64,000 nucleotides of DNA from Sinanaerobacter sp. ZZT-01 (GTDB lineage: Bacteria; Bacillota; Clostridia; Peptostreptococcales; Anaerovoracaceae): contig NZ_CP141728.1 of assembly GCF_035621135.1 (NCBI RefSeq), positions 3,162,001 through 3,226,000 on the forward strand, read 5' to 3'. The notes under the pieces are model-generated. The model was given only the letters and a program-made list of their open reading frames with translations, made no database searches and was not told where the DNA came from. The position numbers and the translations under genes are program-made. This document shows, piece after piece, positions 24,739 through 32,302 of this stretch. Numbering within the stretch: the stretch's first letter is position 1; the number at the start of each line of letters is the position of its first letter.

Positions 24739-26292
24739 TCATCGATAATTAAGCAATTCTCTTTGCCACCTCATTTTATGTACCTTCCCATCACGAGAAA
24801 GTACAAACAAGTATATTTGTTGTGGTCTTGTCCTTTTATTGGTATTTTGAGTCAATACTTTAGCCACCTTTGCAGCTTGTCTTACACTATTGCAATACCA
24901 TGACAAACTTCCTCTTTGCATCCCACCTCTTGCCAGCTTATTTCCTTGTGATATCTTTTTGATTTTACTCAAGATCGTTTTACCATCATAACCACAATCA
25001 ATTTCAATATCATGTACCATCGTTTTTAAAGAATCTTTTTCTTTATATTCCACTCGTAAGTCGGGATAACCATATAACATATGACCATGTTTTTTTGCAT
25101 CCTCATACCGCATCTGTCTATCGTTTTTGATATCGAGAATTTCTGCTCCACGCCTTTGAATATCTTTTTTAAACTCTTGATACGCTGTATATACCAACAT
25201 ATCATGCTCGACTTCTTCTTTTCGAGATTCTAGTTTTGTCTTATACCGAACTACATCTTTTCCTACTAACATCTGATTTGATAAACGAATACCTGCTATA
25301 TCAAACACATAGATGCCCAAATCCGAATCCTTCTTTAATACCCGTCGTTTTACTAAATAGGTAAGATCTGTATAAGCTAAATCTTTATTATTGTTATAAA
25401 TATACCTTGCTATTTGCGTAAAAGAAAGATTTAAAAACACCCGCATATCAACTACAACCTTTTTCTGTTCACTTGTTAACGCTTCTAGTTTTAACTCTCG
25501 ATCTCTTGACCACTTAATAACACGATCAATTTTTAGAATTAAATCATCTTTGGGTTTTCCATCAATAATTAACCCAGCATCCTCCAACGTTTTAATTCTC
25601 TTTATAATACTTCCTGATTTTTGATGCCGTTTCAATTTTTCCATGCTTATTTTTCCATCCGTTAGAACATCTTTGATATGACGATCAAAATAAGTAATCT
25701 TTATTGCTTGAATCCCTTCAGTATCATTATCTTTTTTTATATGTTTTGTCTGAAAGGGAATATTCCTATCCAAATAAGCCTTGCTTTTATCTGTAATTTT
25801 ATAAACACCCTTATCCAAGCGTTCCAAATAACCATTTTCATATAAATTTCTTAACATCTTAGTAATCATATCTTTTTGTCTTTTAGCTTCATATTCTTTT
25901 TTTCCATCATGCTCTCTTTTTAAATCTATGCTGTGAATGATACCATCTACATTTTTTTGTAATAACTTGATATGATTTTTCCCTGGTGTCCAATCCTTTT
26001 TTAACAGTAAATCAAAATCGGAAATGAGACGGTATCCTCCTATTTCTTTTTTTAATATACCGGCATTCATCATTTTCTCTAACGTAGTTTGATTCCAAGA
26101 GATTAATCGCCGTTGCATTTTTTTATCATCTGGATGCTTTTCTATCACTTTTCTTTTGTATAAATCTAAATCATAAAATCCGTTGTTTTTCCTAGCATCC
26201 TTTAATATCGTATAATGAACTCTTTCTAGTTTGAAATTTAGATCTAACTGCGGTTTTTCCAACTCTCTTTCAATCGGTCGTTCAATGTCCAT
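24739..26292 (-). CDS. Replication-relaxation-like protein, candidate initiator or unconventional relaxase
   Basis: 517 aa. The first 340 residues are tandem winged-helix segments (MLRNLYENGYLERLDKGVYKI; IIKRIKTLEDAGLIID; LTYLVKRRVLKKDSDLGIYVF). The C-terminal part carries the Replic_Relax signature: VEHDMLVYTAYQEF near 360, YPDLRVEY near 405 and HDIEIDCGYDGKTILSKIKK near 425. The conserved PD and EID residues resemble a nuclease-type metal site. No other relaxase is visible here. This protein with the structure at 23775-23848 is the best candidate initiator pair, by inference. Confidence 0.6.
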   Translation of the reverse strand: MDIERPIERELEKPQLDLNFKLERVHYTILKDARKNNGFYDLDLYKRKVIEKHPDDKKMQRRLISWNQTTLEKMMNAGILKKEIGGYRLISDFDLLLKKDWTPGKNHIKLLQKNVDGIIHSIDLKREHDGKKEYEAKRQKDMITKMLRNLYENGYLERLDKGVYKITDKSKAYLDRNIPFQTKHIKKDNDTEGIQAIKITYFDRHIKDVLTDGKISMEKLKRHQKSGSIIKRIKTLEDAGLIIDGKPKDDLILKIDRVIKWSRDRELKLEALTSEQKKVVVDMRVFLNLSFTQIARYIYNNNKDLAYTDLTYLVKRRVLKKDSDLGIYVFDIAGIRLSNQMLVGKDVVRYKTKLESRKEEVEHDMLVYTAYQEFKKDIQRRGAEILDIKNDRQMRYEDAKKHGHMLYGYPDLRVEYKEKDSLKTMVHDIEIDCGYDGKTILSKIKKISQGNKLARGGMQRGSLSWYCNSVRQAAKVAKVLTQNTNKRTRPQQIYLFVLSRDGKVHKMRWQRELLNYR

Positions 26293-26581
26293 GATTGATT
26301 TCCTTTATTTCCAATATGTTGATTCCCTCCCGTTGCCGCAATTTTAATTTATCGCCTTGTACTCGATAAGTGAAAATTTTGATCAGAATCTCTAATGAAA
26401 AGCAAAGAATAATAAAACTGCAGATCAAAAGCATTATCGCACTGTAATACTCTGGATGAGTCTTGGGCCAAATATCCTGCTTTGCAATTATTATGGTGAA
26501 AAGGAGCAGAAAAGGATAAGCCATAATGGTAAAGATAAACTCCTTTCTCTTCACCAATGCTTTTATTTTTTTTACTTTCAT
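26282..26581 (-). CDS. Small two-helix membrane protein
   Basis: 99 aa with a basic start (MKVKKIKALVKRKEF) and two membrane helices (FTIMAYPFLLLFTIIIAKQ and YYSAIMLLICSFIILCFSLEIL), then a charged tail. It overlaps the gene on each side by 4 to 11 bases, so it is tightly co-translated with the toprim and replication-relaxation genes. No family is recognised. Confidence 0.6.
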   Translation of the reverse strand: MKVKKIKALVKRKEFIFTIMAYPFLLLFTIIIAKQDIWPKTHPEYYSAIMLLICSFIILCFSLEILIKIFTYRVQGDKLKLRQREGINILEIKEINHGH

Positions 26582-27519
26582 AATATTAACTCCTTATTTC
26601 TTGATTCCAATAAAAAAAGAAGGTCCTCATTATAATCCTTGTTACGAGGAAGTTCTTCCTTTATTATATAATTTTTATATTCTTGTTTAATCCGCTTTAA
26701 GCAAGCTTTTCCGGCATCATCATTGTCGGTACAAACCTTAATGCTCTGAATGCCCGGATTGGTTTTCAAACATTGTTCTAACGCTTCTAATGCAGTTCCT
26801 CCTAGCGACTGCAATGTATCCTTACAATCCCTATGAATGGTTAAATACGACAATGCATCAATGGCACTTTCAAAGACACAAACTGTGCTGCTGCTTCCAG
26901 TAATGGAAAAAGCATATCGTTTATCTGATCCGGATATTTCCCCTGCAAAACGTTTTCTTGCTATGGTTCCTCTCCGAAATACATATCTTGCTTTTTGTTC
27001 TTTGTCATAACCAAAGAACAAGGCATTATGCGTTTTGTATTCTTCAAAAAGCAGCTGCTTCTTAATTAAGGTTTTAATAATAGAATAGTCTATCCCGCGC
27101 GTTTGATTTAAGTATGCAATGACACGATTGTAATCGGGATTGATTTGTGGAAGTATAAGTGACGATTTTTTTGATAATGCCCTATGATTCCAATCTAAGC
27201 AATTCTTACTTAAAGTTTCATTCTGTATAACTGTTTCTTTTATCTTTCCCGTAAATTCCAAAATCCTTTTTACTGACTCCGTAAAGCTTAAACCTTGATA
27301 TTCCATTAAAAAGTCTACTGTATTACCTCCTTTTTCTTGACTATTCCAATACCATAAATTCTTACTGATCAGTAAACTATCATGGTCTACAAATCGGTAT
27401 TGGTCATTCCCTTTTGATTTTCCGTCATACCGAACTTGAATTCCCATTGCCGTTACAACTTCCAATAAATCAGTATTTTTGGCAGCTTGGATTTGCTCTT
27501 TGGTATAATAGTTTTTCAT
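26578..27519 (-). CDS. DUF3991/toprim-domain protein (primase-like)
   Basis: 313 aa. The N-terminal half has the CHC2-like part without zinc cysteines (YWNSQEKGGNTVDFLMEYQG, SFTESVKRILEFTG), as in DUF3991 proteins. The C-terminal toprim domain shows the acidic triad: VCVFESAIDALSYL (E) and VCTDNDDAGKACLKRI (DxD). Such proteins prime single-strand DNA on plasmids and conjugative elements. The start is ATG 27519. It overlaps the small membrane protein gene by four bases. Confidence 0.8.
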   Translation of the reverse strand: MKNYYTKEQIQAAKNTDLLEVVTAMGIQVRYDGKSKGNDQYRFVDHDSLLISKNLWYWNSQEKGGNTVDFLMEYQGLSFTESVKRILEFTGKIKETVIQNETLSKNCLDWNHRALSKKSSLILPQINPDYNRVIAYLNQTRGIDYSIIKTLIKKQLLFEEYKTHNALFFGYDKEQKARYVFRRGTIARKRFAGEISGSDKRYAFSITGSSSTVCVFESAIDALSYLTIHRDCKDTLQSLGGTALEALEQCLKTNPGIQSIKVCTDNDDAGKACLKRIKQEYKNYIIKEELPRNKDYNEDLLFLLESRNKELIL

Positions 27520-27561
27520 ATAAGCTCCTTTCTTCCCCTATTAACCTCTCACAAACAAATT

Positions 27562-28488
27562 TTAGTTTAGTTGATGTAACCTGCAATCATTTACCGTGTA
27601 ACATGATGGTTTTATGTTGTGCTTTTTAATCCACTTGCCAACCGCTTCATTAATCATTTCTGCTAAGTCAAGTTCTTGCTCATTCGTTATTGAATCTAAA
27701 CCCGATTCAGCATATTCCCCGCAATCTTCATCTAAATTTTCTTGCATAGATTCAATTATTTCTTCTTCGTTGCTATTCCATTTAAGCTTGGGACGGACAG
27801 CAATACCTATCCAAACTTGAGAAGCCTCAGGTTTATCCAGTTTTGCATCTTTTATTGCCTCAGCCTCAGATTCGTAAAAACCACCATAAAAATCTTCTCC
27901 ATTCCAACTGTAACAATAATTTTTCTTTTCCATCTGTGGGAAAATCTCTTTCTCTGCAACTTCCGGCTCCACAAGGTTTTCTCCTGCAATTTTTTCAACT
28001 ATATTTTCAACTTCGCTTGGTTCTAGTCCAGTCTCTTCATAGTCCAGTAGTTTACAAGCTACTCCATACATTTTCTGGTCTTCATTTTCTTTATTCATTC
28101 CTACCTCCTTAAATTCTAACGTTTCAAAGTAAAACCTTATAGGTTCTATATGTTCTTTAACCAATCCATACTTTAATGCAAGCCTATAATTAAAATTCTT
28201 TTGAAGATTATTCATCATAGTTGTTGTTAAAGTATTTCTAAAATCCTCTAGCGTCATTGTGGATTTATAAAAATTACATTGTCTGCAAGTTGGCAACAAA
28301 TTTGATATATCGTACATTTCCTGCTCTGTCATTGTTTGCTTAATATCTAAATTTGCATATACTGATTTAACATGGTCTACTTGCATATCCTTGTATTCTA
28401 AATCACATCCACAATAAACACACTTATGATTGAATTTATTATGTAGTTCAATTCTCTTTTTCTTTGGTATAGGCTTATGCTTTGACAT
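27562..28488 (-). CDS. HNH endonuclease-domain protein with acidic C-terminal extension
   Basis: 308 aa from the second ATG (28488), which has better spacing from AAGGA. Residues about 10-70 are an HNH module: CVYCGCD, MQVDHVKSVYA and LLPTCRQCNFYKST give the two CxxC pairs and the DH. From residue 140 on the protein changes to an acidic region (EETGLEPSEVENIVEKIAGE; AEMINEAVGKWIKKHN) of the type attached to mobile-element proteins. The target is unknown; nicking or repair during transfer is possible. Confidence 0.75.
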   Translation of the reverse strand: MSKHKPIPKKKRIELHNKFNHKCVYCGCDLEYKDMQVDHVKSVYANLDIKQTMTEQEMYDISNLLPTCRQCNFYKSTMTLEDFRNTLTTTMMNNLQKNFNYRLALKYGLVKEHIEPIRFYFETLEFKEVGMNKENEDQKMYGVACKLLDYEETGLEPSEVENIVEKIAGENLVEPEVAEKEIFPQMEKKNYCYSWNGEDFYGGFYESEAEAIKDAKLDKPEASQVWIGIAVRPKLKWNSNEEEIIESMQENLDEDCGEYAESGLDSITNEQELDLAEMINEAVGKWIKKHNIKPSCYTVNDCRLHQLN

Positions 28489-28528
28489 AATCATTTTCCT
28501 TTCTGCTTCACAGCTAAATTCTAATTTA

Positions 28529-29566
28529 TTATGCTAAAGATTTGATATATTCCTTTAATGCAGAAATAATAATCTTTTGAAGTATATCCTCGTTTACTTC
28601 GGATAATTTCCTTACCTCTTCTTCCGATAATTTCTTGATGTTTTTTTCCACATTACGAAGTGCTTTTTTATATGTAGGTCTTGGGGGATGTTCTTTTGTT
28701 TCCTGCGCTGGCGGATTCAGAATAGCTTCTATGATTGCTTTACTTATCAAGTTTTCTTTTTCATCTTTTAGTGACACTGCTAAATCAGATGTTATTTTTA
28801 TTCTTTCATTATTCATTAATATCTCGCAGATCCATTGCTGTTGTTGCATCGATAAATGCGATAAATCTGCTCCTGCATAAATCGGTATCTGTTTATCATC
28901 CACTAAATCCAACAGTTCTTGATTTAATTCATTTAAGCGTAAATAGCAAGCAACCTTCTTGACTGAAATACCATTTAATGCTGCAACCAAGCCTCTTGCA
29001 CTCCATTCTTTTACTTTAGGCAGAATATGCCTAAAGCTCTTGTCAATGGAATCTGGTGAAAAATCACGTTGCTTACCTTGCTGTTTTAGTGCCTCGACTT
29101 GCAATTTGTACGCATCAGCCATCTCAGATGGCAATATTTCTTCACGGTGTTCTAAGTTCGTGTCAGTAGCGATTAACTTTGCATTCGCATCATTGACATT
29201 AACAATGACTGCTGGTACTTCCGTCAGCCCAGCTAAACGTGCTGCCATACACCGTCGATGCCCAGCTAATAGTTCATAACGCTTGATTCCATCCCTAAGA
29301 TACTGACGTAAAATAACTGGTTCTAGTACCCCTTGTGCTCTAATCTTATTCGCTAATTTCTCAATGCCTTTATTTACAGTTTTTTCGAAAGAATGGTGAA
29401 AAGAAAATAGCGGATCAATTAAATCTAATGGTACAATCGTAAATTCTAATCCCTTTGAATCAACATTGTCTGATATTCCGAGCAACAAATCAGTTACACT
29501 CTTCGTAGTTGTTTTCTTTTCTGGTGAGGAAAAAGTTAACCTATTCTTAAAATCATCCTTAGCCAT
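28529..29566 (-). CDS. parB: ParB/Spo0J-family partition protein
   Basis: 345 aa. The N-terminal ParB domain contains VPLDLIDPLFSFHHSFEKTV and the CTP-pocket stretch ELLAGHRRCMAARLAGLTEVP near 94-114. The central helix-turn-helix segment is SARGLVAALNGISVKKVACYL. It overlaps parA by 8 bases. It should load on parS sites and act with ParA to segregate the element, which suggests a plasmid-like stage. One candidate parS palindrome lies inside this gene at 29013-29037. Confidence 0.88.
   Translation of the reverse strand: MAKDDFKNRLTFSSPEKKTTTKSVTDLLLGISDNVDSKGLEFTIVPLDLIDPLFSFHHSFEKTVNKGIEKLANKIRAQGVLEPVILRQYLRDGIKRYELLAGHRRCMAARLAGLTEVPAVIVNVNDANAKLIATDTNLEHREEILPSEMADAYKLQVEALKQQGKQRDFSPDSIDKSFRHILPKVKEWSARGLVAALNGISVKKVACYLRLNELNQELLDLVDDKQIPIYAGADLSHLSMQQQQWICEILMNNERIKITSDLAVSLKDEKENLISKAIIEAILNPPAQETKEHPPRPTYKKALRNVEKNIKKLSEEEVRKLSEVNEDILQKIIISALKEYIKSLA
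29013..29037. promoter_or_regulatory. Candidate parS-type palindrome inside parB
   Basis: CTTTAGGCA (29014-29022) and TGCCTAAAG (29028-29036) are exact reverse complements around GAATA. It matches the palindrome at 30892-30916 at 22 of 25 positions. Two such copies flanking parAB suggest binding sites for ParB; the sequence is unlike the chromosomal Spo0J site. Confidence 0.5.
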
Positions 29567-30350
29567 TTAAAATTTCCTCCACCAAGCTTTGATATTCTTT
29601 TGCTTGTTTACCGGATTTTTTGTACGCATAAATGCTCAGGCCGCGCATACTGGCCTCCGCCACATCTACGCCATGACTGATTCTCGTCTGTAATGTTTCC
29701 ACGCCTTTTTCTTCTTTCAGGCACTCCAATCCTTCTTCAATAAGGCGTGTATGATTGATATGACGATAATTTGTAAGTAATATTCCTCGATTTCGCAACT
29801 TGGGGTTGATGTTTGTTTTTATGGTATTTACAGCATCCGTAGCATCATCCAGGCCACCAAAATCTAAAAAATTAGCACGCATCGGCATAATTACTTCATC
29901 GGCAATTGCTAACGCACTGGTATTATAAATACGTGTGCTCGGCGCACAATCTATGATGATATAATCATACTTGTCTTTTAACGGTTCTAAAACACCGCCT
30001 AAGGCTTGCCCTACTTCTAAGCCTGAAAAAACCTTTTTGACCGTATCTTCAATGGTATCCAAAAATGCATTTGCAGGAAGAATATCAAACGGATCGCTTT
30101 CTACCCTATGTAAATATTCCTCAGTATTTGGAGCAATATTTCTCAATACATTGAGGAGCGGATCAGCAAGTGTGCTCTGTAAAGTATTGGGTGTTAATCC
30201 CGCATGCTTGGTACTACCCGCTGTTGGATCCACATCTACCAGTAACACTTTTTTACTTTTTCTTGCTAATCCCGCCGCCAAATTAAAAGCGGTAGTCGTT
30301 TTACCGCCACCGCCTTTTTCAAACCAGATTGCAATGATTTTTGATTTCAT
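29559..30350 (-). CDS. parA: ParA-family partition ATPase
   Basis: 263 aa. Deviant Walker A FEKGGGGKTTTAFNLAAG at residues 10-27 includes both lysines. VDVDPTAGSTKHAG and DYIIIDCAPSTRIYN mark the remaining ParA motifs. No N-terminal HTH is present, so it is the short (type Ib or Soj-like) form. It drives movement of ParB-bound DNA. It starts right after the Lar-like gene stop and is followed by parB. Confidence 0.9.
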   Translation of the reverse strand: MKSKIIAIWFEKGGGGKTTTAFNLAAGLARKSKKVLLVDVDPTAGSTKHAGLTPNTLQSTLADPLLNVLRNIAPNTEEYLHRVESDPFDILPANAFLDTIEDTVKKVFSGLEVGQALGGVLEPLKDKYDYIIIDCAPSTRIYNTSALAIADEVIMPMRANFLDFGGLDDATDAVNTIKTNINPKLRNRGILLTNYRHINHTRLIEEGLECLKEEKGVETLQTRISHGVDVAEASMRGLSIYAYKKSGKQAKEYQSLVEEILNG

Positions 30351-30656
30351 TTAAATTTCCTCCTTACTTCGCTTCTTTATCTCTTCCAACTTCCGTTCTG
30401 CTTCTTCGCATGTCGTACAAAGTATGTCTTCCTCTGCCGTAGCTCCTCCAATTTCCGACGAAGTTTGGAGTCTATGATTCCATTTTTCAGCTTGCATTGC
30501 TTTATTCTCCGCGTCGTTATTGTCTAGACTGCAATTATATCCGTCAGTTCGACAGTGACAATTGGTGCAAACTACTGTGTAAAAGTTTTTTGGGTTTGCG
30601 AATTGCCGATATTCCGCTTCTGCGCCGCAGAAGGGGCAAGGTTTTAATTTATTCAT
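30351..30656 (-). CDS. Lar-family (restriction-alleviation-like) zinc-ribbon protein
   Basis: 101 aa from ATG 30656 with AAAGGAGACCTAGC; the longer upstream frame lacks a site. The N-terminus KLKPCPFCGAEAEY and the pair VVCTNCHC near residue 30 form the zinc ribbon seen in Lar-like proteins of phages and elements. A second CTTC pair (LCTTCEEAERKL) lies in the C-terminal helix. Lar proteins modify type I restriction; here protection of incoming DNA is only a possibility. Confidence 0.65.
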   Translation of the reverse strand: MNKLKPCPFCGAEAEYRQFANPKNFYTVVCTNCHCRTDGYNCSLDNNDAENKAMQAEKWNHRLQTSSEIGGATAEEDILCTTCEEAERKLEEIKKRSKEEI

Positions 30657-30733
30657 GCTAGGTCTCCTTTCTCTCGCATAAGCCTCTCCAAAGCTTTCCA
30701 GCTCTTTGGCTTCTCGCATTTATGTACCGGCAT
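30653..30733 (-). CDS. Possible 26-aa peptide coupled to the Lar-like gene
   Basis: MPVHKCEKPKSWKALERL begins at the third ATG of an ATGATGATG run, 7 bases after AGGGG. Its TGA overlaps the ATG of the Lar-like gene (ATGA), the mark of translational coupling. It could simply be a leader peptide. Confidence 0.35.
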   Translation of the reverse strand: MPVHKCEKPKSWKALERLMREKGDLA

Positions 30734-30757
30734 CATCATGCCCCTGTCCAATATCGT

Positions 30758-30850
30758 CTAATAACCTAATCCACATTTTGCGCTTGTAAAGTCGGTTACA
30801 TCATCGGGATGGCGGCTCCCCTTTATCGCTTTACAACCTTTGCATATCAT
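30758..30850 (-). CDS. 30-aa cysteine-containing peptide at the head of the parAB operon
   Basis: The peptide starts MICKGCKAIKGSRHPDDV and ends with AKCGLGY. It has a perfect GGAGG seven bases before its ATG (30850), better than most genes here. CxxC and a third cysteine suggest a tiny metal-binding protein. It is the first reading frame after the candidate parS palindrome at 30892-30916. Confidence 0.5.
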   Translation of the reverse strand: MICKGCKAIKGSRHPDDVTDFTSAKCGLGY

Positions 30851-30891
30851 TTTGATTCCTCCAGTCAGCCCATTTAAAAAATTAAACTTTC

Positions 30892-30916
30892 ACTTTAGGC
30901 AGATTCTGCCTAAAGT
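30892..30916. promoter_or_regulatory. Candidate parS or operator palindrome upstream of parAB
   Basis: ACTTTAGGCAGA (30892-30903) and TCTGCCTAAAGT (30905-30916) are exact reverse complements with one base between. A near copy lies in parB. It is in the only noncoding gap before the parAB operon, so it may serve both as centromere and as autoregulatory operator. Confidence 0.6.
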
Positions 30917-30924
30917 TGATCTAT

Positions 30925-31431
30925 CTATTTCTGATTTCTTCTTTCTGCTGCTTGTTTGAATACATCTACATACTTCACATTCGGCGGGTAAGTAGCTATT
31001 TGTGCATACCCATCTAATATCAGTTTTTCATTAAGAAAAGTACCGTCTTCTAAGTAAACATATGCCAGAACTCTCCCATACTTATCTCTTTCCTGCACAT
31101 CAAATTCCAGCTGCACCGTTTGATCTTCCAGCAAGTCTTTTACATATTCTGACGCAAGCTCCCCAGCCTTTGTATTTTTACTCTTATCCGGATGCACGCT
31201 TTCCGGAGTATCCACACCAATAAGCCGTACCTTTTCTTCCTTATCATCGATTGTAGCCACGAAAGTGTCTCCATCTACGACTCGAATAACATCACATAAA
31301 ATCCGGTTGCCTGTGTATTCATCTTCTAGCTTTGTAACGTTCTCACCTGATACAAACTTTCCTGTTATTAAAACAATTAAGATGCAAAGTATAAGCGTAA
31401 TTTTCTTTTTCACTTGTCTCTTAATTCTCAT
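30925..31431 (-). CDS. Membrane-anchored or secreted thermonuclease (SNase family)
   Basis: 168 aa from ATG 31431, which follows GGAGGGAAG. A hydrophobic segment at 8-27 (ITLILCILIVLITGKFVSG) is a signal or anchor. The nuclease core has VVDGDTFVA, VRLIGVDTPES (Arg/Glu) and QERDKYGRVLAYVY (second Arg), the staphylococcal-nuclease active-site set. Such genes are common in conjugative elements. The first codons overlap the 35-aa peptide gene. Confidence 0.85.
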   Translation of the reverse strand: MRIKRQVKKKITLILCILIVLITGKFVSGENVTKLEDEYTGNRILCDVIRVVDGDTFVATIDDKEEKVRLIGVDTPESVHPDKSKNTKAGELASEYVKDLLEDQTVQLEFDVQERDKYGRVLAYVYLEDGTFLNEKLILDGYAQIATYPPNVKYVDVFKQAAERRNQK

Positions 31432-31528
31432 CTTCCCTCCATTCAATGTAGTAGGTAACTCCTATCAGTGTAATAAAACACACTGGCATTACTCCAAACA
31501 TAAAAAAGATTCCCCAGTAATTTAGCAT
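31421..31528 (-). CDS. 35-aa single-helix membrane peptide
   Basis: Reads MLNYWGIFFMFGVMPVCFIT and then LIGVTYYIEWREDEN. GGAGG lies 8 bases before the ATG at 31528. One membrane helix ends in a charged tail. It overlaps the nuclease start by 11 bases, so it is coupled to it. Size and form resemble small membrane peptides, but no antisense partner overlaps it. Confidence 0.5.
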   Translation of the reverse strand: MLNYWGIFFMFGVMPVCFITLIGVTYYIEWREDEN

Positions 31529-31549
31529 AACTTTTTCCTCCTTCGTTTT

Positions 31550-31578
31550 TTGACAACCCGGAGCAACCCTGTTACACT
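31550..31578 (+). promoter_or_regulatory. Strong rightward promoter near the element end
   Basis: TTGACA (31550-31555), a 17-base spacer and TACACT (31573-31578). It reads away from the leftward operon toward the candidate small RNA. Confidence 0.7.
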
Positions 31579-31584
31579 AATAAA

Positions 31585-31658
31585 ACAAGGATCACTTCGG
31601 TGATGTGAGAAAAAGGATTGCTGCTACCGGTCAAAGTAATAAGCAATCCTTTTTTTAT
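31585..31658 (+). ncRNA. Candidate small RNA at the right end of the element
   Basis: From the promoter at 31550-31578 the transcript would hold a small hairpin ATCAC-TTCG-GTGAT (31591-31604) and end in a perfect terminator AAGGATTGCT (31613-31622)/AGCAATCCTT (31642-31651) with seven T residues. About 75 nt, with no ribosome site or reading frame. An antisense or copy-control role is conceivable; no target was found within the window. Confidence 0.55.
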
Positions 31659-31670
31659 AACTCAATAAAA

Positions 31671-31691
31671 AAACAGCTTTCATGCTGCTTT
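31671..31691 (-). terminator. Weak hairpin with T-run after the truncated ATPase gene
   Basis: CAGC/GCTG around a 6-base loop, extended by A/T pairs beyond one mismatch, followed on the minus strand by TTTTTTTATT. Confidence 0.35.
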
Positions 31692-31707
31692 TATTGTTTA
31701 AAGTGAG

Positions 31708-31727
31708 TAACTATACAATTGTAGTTA
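31708..31727. repeat. Palindromic sequence at the putative element/chromosome junction
   Basis: TAACTA (31708-31713) and TAGTTA (31722-31727) flank a core containing TACAATTGTA, itself palindromic. The stop codon of the truncated ATPase gene lies in it. Position and symmetry suit a recombinase site; this is inference. Confidence 0.4.
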
Positions 31728-32021
31728 AGACACCATGACGTGCGGACTGGTCGCATCAATAAATGCAATTTTTTTATCGCGAAGAACGATCCCATCCAAT
31801 GAGTGATTATCCGATGAACAATGCAAAAAATCCACATCATGCCCATCATTTAGTAGTTCTTCCCCTAATTTTTTCATAAAAGTAGATTTTCCTACTCCCG
31901 GACCACCTTTAATACAAAATATTTTATCTGCTTCCTTCTGACTTAAAATATATTGATAATATGAAAAAAAGCCTTCCGGTGTATTATTTCCCGGGAACAT
32001 ATGTCTCTGCTTTCCTGCCAT
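31725..32021 (-). pseudogene. N-terminal fragment of a PRK06851-type ATPase, truncated at the element junction
   Basis: 98 aa remain of a family normally near 370 aa. MFPGNNTPEGFFSYYQYIL and Walker A CIKGGPGVGKSTFMKKLGE near 36-54 are intact. The segment IDATSPHVM matches the conserved place where family members continue with an Asp-Pro; here it goes to VS and stop instead. The break at about 31733 coincides with the end of element-type genes, so insertion of the element most likely cut this gene. The 3' part should lie left of the window. Confidence 0.65.
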
Positions 32022-32302
32022 CTGTTTTCCCCTTTCCAGTCTACTCTCTAGATTATAGAGCCATCCTTATACTATGCAAAAGGAAAAGGAAATGTGAATT
32101 GAAAGAAAGCTATTTTACCTTTTTCAGTTTAAAAAGTATATTGAAAAATAATCTCAAATTTTATCAAATCCAGCCGTCTTTCAAGGTATGAATATATGTA
32201 ATGCCTGCTTCAGTTATACCAGAGATTTTTCTTTTGCAGGCAAAACTTTTTGTTATAAAAACAAATCTGAAAGCAAATTAAATCTTCACTCTCAGGTTGA
32301 CC

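Noticed and set aside
1-31733. Search for integrase, serine recombinase or transposase to define the element
   Set aside because: None recognised; the element probably carries it left of the window, so no claim on integration type is made.
32180-32240. Minus-strand end of a frame reading GITEAGITYIHTLKDGWI
   Set aside because: It looks like the C-terminal end of a winged-helix protein, but stops lie upstream in frame and nothing longer can be built; too little to call a pseudogene.
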